The notes below the pieces were generated by a model. It made no database searches. It saw nothing but the letters and a program-made list of their open reading frames with translations, and was not told the DNA's origin. A stretch of DNA of 64,000 bases, taken from NCBI GenBank assembly GCA_964458575.1, contig CAYWMD010000003.1:124001-188000 (forward strand), given 5' to 3'. This stretch comes from CAYWMD01 sp964458575. Lineage in GTDB: Bacteria > Verrucomicrobiota > Verrucomicrobiia > Limisphaerales > JADLHS01. Shown here in pieces: positions 7,702-14,270 of this stretch (position 1 is its first letter; each line of letters begins with the position of its first letter). A program made the translations under genes and the position numbers.

Positions 7702-8679
7702 ATGCCCAACTACAAAATCATTGGCGGCGACCGGAAGGAATATGGCCCGGTGACGGAAACCGAGTTGCGCGAGTGGATCGCCGAGGGCCGGCTCAACGCC
7801 CAATCCCTGGCACAGGTCGAGGGTGGCGCGGAGTGGAAGCCGCTTGGCACATTTGTCGAGTTTGCCCACGACTTGCGCGGGCAGGCCGGAACGCTGCCCC
7901 CGCCGCCCGGCACGCCCGAAGCCACCGTCGCCTGGACAAATCAAATCCTCGAACGCGAACCGGACCTGCGATTCGGCGAATGTCTGGCGAGCGGCGGAAC
8001 ATTCCTCGCGTCGAATTTCGGCTTTGTGCTCGGCGCGGTGTTCATCGCCTGGTTGATCAACACGTTCATGATGTTTCTGCCGATCATCGGCGGTATTTTG
8101 CATCTGCTTCTGGGCGGGGTCGTGATGGGCGGACTTTACCTCGCCTGCCTGCGGCGGATGCGCGGCGAACCGGTGGGCGTGGGCGGGGTCTTCGACGGCT
8201 TCAAGCATGGCTTCGCGCAACTCATGCTTGCGGGCGCGCTTTCCAAACTGCTCGCGCAGCTTGGCTGCCTGTTCTTCCTGCTGCCGGGCATCTACCTGAT
8301 GGTCGCGTGGTTTTTCGCCCTGCCGCTGGTGGCGGATCGGCGCCTGGAATTCTGGTCGGCCATGGAACTGAGCCGCAAGATTGTCACGCGGGTGTGGCTT
8401 GAGTTTGCCTGGTTGTTGCTGCTCGTTTTCCTGCCGGTCGTGGTGTACCAGTTCATCCTCACGGTGAAATTCGCCGGTTACTTTCTCGGCCTGGCCCGCG
8501 ACGCGAATTTTGATCCGTTGCAACTGTTTGCTTCGATTCAAAAGCACCTGGGTGAGATCATCAAAATGGCGTTTCTGTGGGGAGGCATCGCCCATGGCGT
8601 CCTGCTGGCAAATCTGCTCTTTGCCGTGGGCGCTCTGATGCGCGCGTATGAAAATCTCTTTGGCCCTCGGAAATCGTGA
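7702..8679 (+). CDS. GYF_2 (DUF4339) protein with large polytopic membrane domain
   Basis: I start this 325-residue protein at ATG 7702 (MPNYKIIGGDRKEYGPV), because the 31 upstream codons are repeat-derived. The GYF_2 domain covers residues 1-56. The rest is a membrane domain with about five or six helices (NFGFVLGAVFIAWLINTFMM, FFLLPGIYLMVAWFFALPLV and WLLLLVFLPVVVYQFIL). It includes the LLPGIYL...FALPLVAD...FWSAMELSRK pattern known from YciC/DUF975-like integral membrane proteins. It is the largest paralogue of the block and overlaps the next gene by 32 bases, which suggests translational coupling. Function unknown. Confidence 0.82.
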   Translation: MPNYKIIGGDRKEYGPVTETELREWIAEGRLNAQSLAQVEGGAEWKPLGTFVEFAHDLRGQAGTLPPPPGTPEATVAWTNQILEREPDLRFGECLASGGTFLASNFGFVLGAVFIAWLINTFMMFLPIIGGILHLLLGGVVMGGLYLACLRRMRGEPVGVGGVFDGFKHGFAQLMLAGALSKLLAQLGCLFFLLPGIYLMVAWFFALPLVADRRLEFWSAMELSRKIVTRVWLEFAWLLLLVFLPVVVYQFILTVKFAGYFLGLARDANFDPLQLFASIQKHLGEIIKMAFLWGGIAHGVLLANLLFAVGALMRAYENLFGPRKS

Positions 8680-9046
8680 CACGCTGACGCCACAAACGGC
8701 GCGCGGTTGCGCGGGCACGAACCTCGCGCTGCCGGGGTTCGGCTCGATCCTGGCCGGCCGCGCGATCGGCTATCCGCAGGCGGTGATCACGGTGATTGCG
8801 TTCGCGCTCACGGTCGTTTTTGGCGTGAAATTCTTTGTCTGGGGAATCAAAAACTGGTCCGTCATTCACGACCCCGAGGCGGATCCCGTCGAGACGTGGA
8901 CGGCGCTCTGGCGGCAGGGACGTTGGGCGTTCCTGGGGTGCGCGCTCTTCATCGCGGACTGGCTTTGGGCGCTTTCAACAAACTTCTCGATCCTCCGCGT
9001 TGCGCGCAAAAAAGAAACCAAAACCAAACCGCCAAAGTTGACTTGA
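8648..9046 (+). CDS. Small membrane protein of unknown function
   Basis: This is a 132-residue protein starting at ATG 8648, inside the end of the preceding GYF_2 gene. It contains a LPGFGSILAGRAIGY segment (about residues 28-42), two or three transmembrane helices (PQAVITVIAFALTVVFGVKFF and WAFLGCALFIADWLWALS) and a Lys-rich tail. The LPG.GS..AGR signature looks conserved, but I cannot assign a named family. Overlap with the GYF_2 membrane protein implies a shared transcript and possibly a shared complex. Confidence 0.7.
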   Translation: MKISLALGNRDTLTPQTARGCAGTNLALPGFGSILAGRAIGYPQAVITVIAFALTVVFGVKFFVWGIKNWSVIHDPEADPVETWTALWRQGRWAFLGCALFIADWLWALSTNFSILRVARKKETKTKPPKLT

Positions 9047-9140
9047 TGGAACGCCGGGTTCAGCCGGCAGGAATTCAGGCCGGCGGCCACCGCGCCGCTT
9101 CCCTCGTGACGCCGCGTCGAAACTGTGTCATCAATTTCCC

Positions 9141-9419
9141 ATGCCGAAACTCAAAGCATCCGAAATCAAAGCCGCGCTGGCCAAAATTCCCGATTGGAAG
9201 AAACAGGGTCACACCATCACGCGCACGTTTCAGTTCAAGGACTTTGTGGCCGCCGTCAAGTTCGTGAAGGCCGTCGCGAAGCTCGCGGAGCAGGCCTGGC
9301 ATCATCCGGACATTGATATCCGCTGGAACAAGGTCACGCTCGCGCTCACAACGCACAGCGAGGGTGGGTTGACGAAGAAGGACTTCAACTTGGCGAAACA
9401 GTTTGACCGCCTCGTCTGA
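9141..9419 (+). CDS. 4a-hydroxytetrahydrobiopterin dehydratase (pterin carbinolamine dehydratase)
   Basis: This is a 92-residue cytosolic enzyme of the PCD/DCoH family, which dehydrates 4a-carbinolamine tetrahydropterin after aromatic amino acid hydroxylation. The active-site segment is clear: E-x-x-W-H-H-P-D at about residues 53-60, then IRWNKVTLALTTHSEGGLT. The paired histidines and the later Thr-His are the conserved catalytic and substrate residues. Length is normal for the family. No phenylalanine hydroxylase is in the window, so it could serve another pterin reaction. It lies 68 bases upstream of galK on the same strand. Confidence 0.93.
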   Translation: MPKLKASEIKAALAKIPDWKKQGHTITRTFQFKDFVAAVKFVKAVAKLAEQAWHHPDIDIRWNKVTLALTTHSEGGLTKKDFNLAKQFDRLV

Positions 9420-9487
9420 AACTTGAAACGCGAAGCGCGAATCCATGGGGAGTCACGTTTCACGTTTCACGCATCCTGATTTCATCT

Positions 9488-10699
9488 ATGCCGGCCACCA
9501 CGCACGATGCTTCCGAAGTCCAAACGGTTTTCAAAAAACACTTCGGCTACACACCGCCGCACATCGTCCAGGCACCGGGCCGGCTCGAAGTGCTCGGCAA
9601 TCACACCGACTACAACGACGGCCTTGTCATGTCCGTGGCCGTGGACAGATACATCTTCATCGCTTCCGGCCCGCGCACCGATGGGAAAATAGAGATTGTG
9701 TCGTCCGCGTTCCCCGAGGTGGAAAGGTTTTGGATGAGCGATATCAAACCCAACCCGGCGGCGCGTTGGGCGGATTACGTGAAGGGCGTGCTGGTGCAAC
9801 TTCGCAAACGCGGCGTTCACTTCAGCGGTTTCAACGCCGCCATCCACGGCACGATTCCCATCGGCGCCGGCATGAGCAGTTCCGCCGCGCTCGAAGTCGC
9901 CACGGCGCTCGCCATTCGCAGGCTCAACCCCTTCAGTCTGACCGAGACCGGCGCGACCCTGCCGCCGAAGCGCAACGAAAAGGGCGAGCTGCCGCCGCTG
10001 CCCGCCGCCGAGCGGTTGCACTACGCCAAGCTTTGTCGTGCCGCGGAAAATGAATTCGTTGGCATGCCCTGCGGCATCCTCGACCAGGTGTCGTCGCTGT
10101 TCGGCAAGGCGTGGCATGTGATGAACATTGACTGCAAGTTTCTGACGGTGGAAACCGCGCCCGTCATCGGCGAGGCGATCATCGTTTGTGAAAGCGGCGT
10201 GAAACACGAGCTCGTCGGCGGCGAATACGCCGAGTTGCGGAAGAACTGCGAGTCCGCCGCGCAAAAGCTCCGGGCGCGGTCATTGCGTTCCGTGGAGATG
10301 AAATATTTGCAGGCGAACCAGCCGGCATTGACCACGCGCGAATACGAGTGTGCCCATCATGTCGTGAGCGAGATTGCCCGCGTGGTCGCGGCGGAACGCG
10401 CGTTGCGCAACGACGACCACCGGCAATTTGGCCAGTACCTGTTCCAAAGCCACGAAAGCTCGCGCGATTCCCTGAAGAACAGCACGTCCGAACTCGACAC
10501 CTTGGTGGAACTCGCCCGGAAGCATCCCGGCTGTCTGGGCGCGCGCCTCACGGGCGGCGGTTTCGGTGGCGCAACAATCAATCTCGTGGCGTATCACCAG
10601 GCCGGGAGTTTTATGGATTACATGGCGCGCGAATACGCGGCGCGCACCGGTCACAAAATCAAACCGGTCGTGTGTCAGGTGGTGGATGGGGCAGCGTGA
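9488..10699 (+). CDS. galK: Galactokinase (GHMP kinase family)
   Basis: This 403-residue enzyme would phosphorylate galactose at C1, the entry to the Leloir pathway. The galactokinase signature appears near the N-terminus as GRLEVLGNHTDYNDG, the ATP-binding GHMP motif as PIGAGMSSSAALEVATAL, and the C-terminal GHMP motif as GARLTGGGFGGATINLV. The usual signature has GRVNLIGEHTDY; here Gly-Asn-His replaces Gly-Glu-His, which may alter sugar selectivity toward a related hexose. No galT, galE or galM is present nearby. It is convergent with the MFS gene at 10759-11967. Confidence 0.9.
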   Translation: MPATTHDASEVQTVFKKHFGYTPPHIVQAPGRLEVLGNHTDYNDGLVMSVAVDRYIFIASGPRTDGKIEIVSSAFPEVERFWMSDIKPNPAARWADYVKGVLVQLRKRGVHFSGFNAAIHGTIPIGAGMSSSAALEVATALAIRRLNPFSLTETGATLPPKRNEKGELPPLPAAERLHYAKLCRAAENEFVGMPCGILDQVSSLFGKAWHVMNIDCKFLTVETAPVIGEAIIVCESGVKHELVGGEYAELRKNCESAAQKLRARSLRSVEMKYLQANQPALTTREYECAHHVVSEIARVVAAERALRNDDHRQFGQYLFQSHESSRDSLKNSTSELDTLVELARKHPGCLGARLTGGGFGGATINLVAYHQAGSFMDYMAREYAARTGHKIKPVVCQVVDGAA

Positions 10700-10758
10700 G
10701 CCGCGGCGGGTGGTTGGCCTTGGCAGCCGGGCCGCGTTTCGCCGGGGAACGCTTCGGA

Positions 10759-11967
10759 TTATTTTTGTACGCGCGTGAAGCCCGAGCCTTGTCCGCGATA
10801 GGCAAAGATGAAATAGAGGGCCACGAGCAGCACCGTCAGGGCCAATCCGTTCCAAAATACGGGCCAGCGCGTGCCGCTGCCAACCGTGCAATGGTTGAAC
10901 CACCAGCCCACACCGAGATAACCGCTGAGGTTGCCCACGCCGCTCATCAGGGTCATCAGGGCCTGCGCCCGCGCCCGCCACTCCGCCTCCACCCGCTGGT
11001 CGAGATAAATTTGCGCCGTGATGAAGACCAGCGTGAACGAACACCCGTGCAGCACCAGTCCCGCCAGCAATCCCGCTTTGACGTTCAGTGCGCAGCACAC
11101 GAACCGCACCACGCCCAGGCCGAGCCCGCAGGCAAAAATCCATTTCAAGCGCCAGCGCATCAGCAATCCGCCCAGCAGGAACAGGGCGATGATTTCCGTC
11201 ACCTGACCCAGGCTCATCCAGGCGCTGGTGTGCTTGAAGCCCAGTTCCTGCAGGTGCGGCGGCGTATAGGGATAAAAGCCGCACAACGGGAAGGCGAACA
11301 GCGCCACAATGATGAACACCACGCGATGGTCCCGGTTTTTCAGCAGGACCAGGGCGTCCCAGCCCAACCGTTCGTGCCATGAAAGTTGCCGAACCGATTT
11401 CGGTGTTTCCAGTTCGGGCAGGAAATAAGTGAAGACGCACACGCCCAGCCACATCACTGCGCCGCCGTAGAAGGCCAGCGACGAAGTGTCCGCGCCCAGC
11501 GCGCTGACGGTCCAACAACCTGCCATCCAACCCAGCGTGGCCATCGCGCGGATCGGGCCAAACTCCTTCTTCGCATCCGCCAGGCGGGCAAACACGATCG
11601 TGGAGGAAATGCTCCACATGGGCGATGCGCACAACGCATAAAGCTGGATCAACGCCAGCACGAGCCAGGGTTGCCCGCGAAGTTGAATGACCGCGCCCAC
11701 CAACACCATCACTGCGGCCGTGGCCACGGAGAGCCCCCGCAACACCCGGACGGGCGAGGCTTGCCGGTCGGCCATCGCTCCGAAAATGAGCGGCGAGACC
11801 AACGCCGCCAGGGCGGAACAGGCATAGGCGTAAGGTTTGATGGCGTGCAGTCCGTTCGCGTCCAGCACGGTGCTCAACGGTACGAACCACATGGCCAGCG
11901 CCGCGCCCTGGATGAAAAAGAGCGTCACCAGTTCCACGTATTCAGCTTTGCGAATCGTCTTCAGCAT
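10759..11967 (-). CDS. MFS transporter, nucleoside:H+ symporter-like
   Basis: This 402-residue inner-membrane protein is predicted to have 12 helices. The N-terminal segments (YVELVTLFFIQGAALAMWFVPL, and PLIFGAMADRQASPVRVL in the loop after helix 2) resemble the NupG/XapB nucleoside:proton symporter family. The mid-region MATLGWMAGCWTVSALGAD and the C-terminal half (CSFTLVFITAQIYLDQRVEAEWRARAQ, LMTLMSGVGNLSGYLGVGWW) agree with this. Purine phosphorylase and cytidine deaminase genes occur elsewhere in the window, but not beside it. It could import a nucleoside or related solute; specificity cannot be read from the sequence. Confidence 0.78.
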   Translation of the reverse strand: MLKTIRKAEYVELVTLFFIQGAALAMWFVPLSTVLDANGLHAIKPYAYACSALAALVSPLIFGAMADRQASPVRVLRGLSVATAAVMVLVGAVIQLRGQPWLVLALIQLYALCASPMWSISSTIVFARLADAKKEFGPIRAMATLGWMAGCWTVSALGADTSSLAFYGGAVMWLGVCVFTYFLPELETPKSVRQLSWHERLGWDALVLLKNRDHRVVFIIVALFAFPLCGFYPYTPPHLQELGFKHTSAWMSLGQVTEIIALFLLGGLLMRWRLKWIFACGLGLGVVRFVCCALNVKAGLLAGLVLHGCSFTLVFITAQIYLDQRVEAEWRARAQALMTLMSGVGNLSGYLGVGWWFNHCTVGSGTRWPVFWNGLALTVLLVALYFIFAYRGQGSGFTRVQK

Positions 11968-12034
11968 GCGCGCCTGACCTGCCGGTAGAGATCACAACTC
12001 CCGCCGCCGGCCCGGATTGAATTCAAAATGTAAA

Positions 12035-12060
12035 AAGCCCGGCGCGCTGGCGCCGGGCTT
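12035..12060 (-). terminator. Rho-independent terminator after the Bax-inhibitor-1 gene
   Basis: A perfect 11-bp stem (AAGCCCGGCGC pairing with GCGCCGGGCTT) with a 4-base loop lies 24 bases beyond the stop of the 12084-12782 gene. On the minus strand it is followed by five T residues (12036-12032), the expected U-run. On the plus strand the tract after the hairpin is not T-rich, so I assign it to the minus strand only. Confidence 0.8.
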
Positions 12061-12083
12061 CGCAAACTTTCAGGCTGCCGGTT

Positions 12084-12782
12084 TCAGCGCCGCGACATCA
12101 ACAGTCGCAGGACGTACCAGAGCATCAGCGCCACGGACGCGAACAACTCCAGCGCCGCCGCCACGTAACGGTCTTCGGGATAATGATGCAACACGTTCGA
12201 GGTGTCGTAGAGGATCGCTCCGCCTGCGAGCGCCACCATCGCCACCGAAAAGTACGTGCCCAATTGGAAACCGAAAATCGCCCCGCCCGCGATCAGCACG
12301 AGCGCGATGATGCCGCCCCACATCAGGATGCCGCGGAGGAAGGAAAAATCCTTGCGGGTAAAGAAAACCACCAGCGTGAGCGCGGTGAACGCGACGAACG
12401 TGATCGCCGCTGCGCTCGTGATGGTGCCGGGCGCGTATTTGTCCGCCAGCCAGAGCAACGGCACGAAGATGACGGCCTGCCCGATGATATAAAGGGCCAG
12501 CGCCGCATACTGTGTCATCAGGGACTGGGCCTTGTGCGCCATGCCGCGGGCCAGCCATGAAATCACCATGAACCCGCCGAGCACCAATAGCCAATGCGTG
12601 CTCAACATGGCCTTGGCCATCGGTTCCGCCAGACCGGCTTTGAACAGGCCAATCTCGATCAAGGTGAACACCGAGATGGAGATGAACAGGTGGTTGTACG
12701 TGCGGGAAATAAATTTTCCGCGCGAGTTTTCGTCCAGTTCCGCGACCGGCATGGGCCGGGGGAAGGCTTCAGAGTTGTTCAT
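12084..12782 (-). CDS. Bax inhibitor-1 / YccA family membrane protein
   Basis: This 232-residue protein has seven predicted transmembrane helices. Features of the BI-1 (UPF0005/LFG) family include FISRTYNHLFISISVFTLIE at the first helix, GTITSAAAITFVAFTALTLVVFFTRKDFSFL in the middle, and the C-terminal ILYDTSNVLHHYPEDRYVAAALELFASVALM. The YDTS and ALELF motifs hold the conserved aspartates and glutamates of the pH-sensing calcium-leak pore studied in BsYetJ. The start at 12782 follows an A/T-rich stretch with no clear Shine-Dalgarno sequence. A strong terminator follows the gene, so it is probably monocistronic. Confidence 0.93.
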   Translation of the reverse strand: MNNSEAFPRPMPVAELDENSRGKFISRTYNHLFISISVFTLIEIGLFKAGLAEPMAKAMLSTHWLLVLGGFMVISWLARGMAHKAQSLMTQYAALALYIIGQAVIFVPLLWLADKYAPGTITSAAAITFVAFTALTLVVFFTRKDFSFLRGILMWGGIIALVLIAGGAIFGFQLGTYFSVAMVALAGGAILYDTSNVLHHYPEDRYVAAALELFASVALMLWYVLRLLMSRR

Positions 12783-13003
12783 ATTTTTTATTTTTCAGGG
12801 AACGACCAGCTTTCAAACCCGCGCGCCGGAATCAGTGGCCACCCGGCCGCCCTGCCGATTCGTAGGGGGAGCATAGCCCCGGCCCGACGGGTGTCAATCA
12901 CGGTTGCCGCGCGTCCCGCCGCTTCAATGACGGTCACCACCAATGCTCCGAATCCGCCGGAAATCATTTTGCACAATTCGGGACGACCGCGTTAATCTGC
13001 GGC

Positions 13004-14212
13004 ATGGCCTTTCGGATTCACGACAGCGTGGTTCGCGGCGAGATTGACAACCGCGTCAAGGGCATCGTGCGTGGCAAAATCTGGGTCGAAGGTCGCGCCG
13101 ATCCGGTAAGCCTCGAACTCAAGGGCAATGCCTGGCCTGACCTCGCCGGCTGTTTGCTCAAGTTCACCAACCCACTCAAGCGCATCGCGCATCAACATCT
13201 CGACTCACTGCATCCCGTTCAGCGCGGGACCATCGGCGATCTCACCGCGTCACGAAAGGTGCGCGTGCCCGATGTGCCGATCGCGGAATTCATCGCCCTG
13301 CGCAAGGCGAAGAAGCACGCGCCAGAGCACATGGCCAACTGTCTTTACCTCGAATGGTTCAGCGAGGCGAACGGGCGTGTCGTCATTGAAAGCTCGGATT
13401 ACGAACTGAGCATTTCCGCACCCGAATGGCGGATGACCCCCGAAGAGGACGAGGAACGCGCGAAGCAAGCCGCCGCCGGCATGGGCGACTTCATGAAGCA
13501 GCTCACCGAGGCCATCGAGCAACACCAACGCGGCCAGAAAGACCCGGAGGCGGAATGGGACGAACACGATTACGAGAAGTTTCTGAAGGAGTCCGACGCC
13601 CGCACGGACAAATACATGGAGTTGTTGGAAAAATACGGCGACTCCGACGAAGCCGAGGCGAAAATCGCGAAGGAGATGGGTTGGGATCGCGAACTCACAC
13701 CCGAGGAAGCCGAGGCAGAACGGCAGCGCATTGAGGAAATCAACCGCGCCTGCGAGGAGGCTTTGAACGAGCCTGAACCGGAGCCCGACCCGGCGCGCGA
13801 GGGCATTGATTGGATTCGCACCGAAAACGGCGACCTGCGCCATCCGCTGCAGCACCGGTGTTTCGAGAGCGCGATGAAATACTGGCATCAGGCGGACGAA
13901 CTGGGCCTTGAAAAGTCCGAAGACAAAAACCTAGGCCAGTTTATTTTTGAGTTTCAGACGACCGGCGTGAAGCTGGCCGGCGCGCTGGCCGGCATTGCCG
14001 AAGGCCGCGGTTTCCGCGACGAAGCGTTCACCGTTGCATACCTGAAGCGCGCGCTCGACCACTTGCACAAATCGCAGGCCGGCCTCGAAGCTGTGGCAAA
14101 GAAAAAGAAACGGTTGCTGCCGGACAAGATGATCGCCGAGGCGCGCAAGGAATTGTTTGAAATCCGCGAAGGCATCCTGAAGCTGATGGATGAATTCCGC
14201 GGGCGCGAGTAG
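13004..14212 (+). CDS. Conserved-looking protein of unknown function, acidic
   Basis: This is a 402-residue soluble protein with no signal peptide or membrane helix. The N-terminal part (residues 1-140) looks like a compact beta-rich domain (IHDSVVRGEIDNRVKGIVRG, LKGNAWPDLAGCLLKFTNP). The centre is a long acidic helical region (about 140-270, rich in EEDEERAKQ and EAEAERQR). A C-terminal helical domain (about 270-402) includes HPLQHRCFESAMKYWHQAD, FIFEFQTTGVKLAGALAG and an alternating KKKKR segment. Proteins of this layout occur as hypotheticals in Verrucomicrobia, by my recollection, but I cannot name a family. It is isolated and convergent with the beta-helix gene. Confidence 0.75.
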   Translation: MAFRIHDSVVRGEIDNRVKGIVRGKIWVEGRADPVSLELKGNAWPDLAGCLLKFTNPLKRIAHQHLDSLHPVQRGTIGDLTASRKVRVPDVPIAEFIALRKAKKHAPEHMANCLYLEWFSEANGRVVIESSDYELSISAPEWRMTPEEDEERAKQAAAGMGDFMKQLTEAIEQHQRGQKDPEAEWDEHDYEKFLKESDARTDKYMELLEKYGDSDEAEAKIAKEMGWDRELTPEEAEAERQRIEEINRACEEALNEPEPEPDPAREGIDWIRTENGDLRHPLQHRCFESAMKYWHQADELGLEKSEDKNLGQFIFEFQTTGVKLAGALAGIAEGRGFRDEAFTVAYLKRALDHLHKSQAGLEAVAKKKKRLLPDKMIAEARKELFEIREGILKLMDEFRGRE

Positions 14213-14270
14213 CCGTATCGTTCCGGAGCCGCCCGTTAAGCTGCTTTGGTCCGGCGGGACACCTCCGCCA

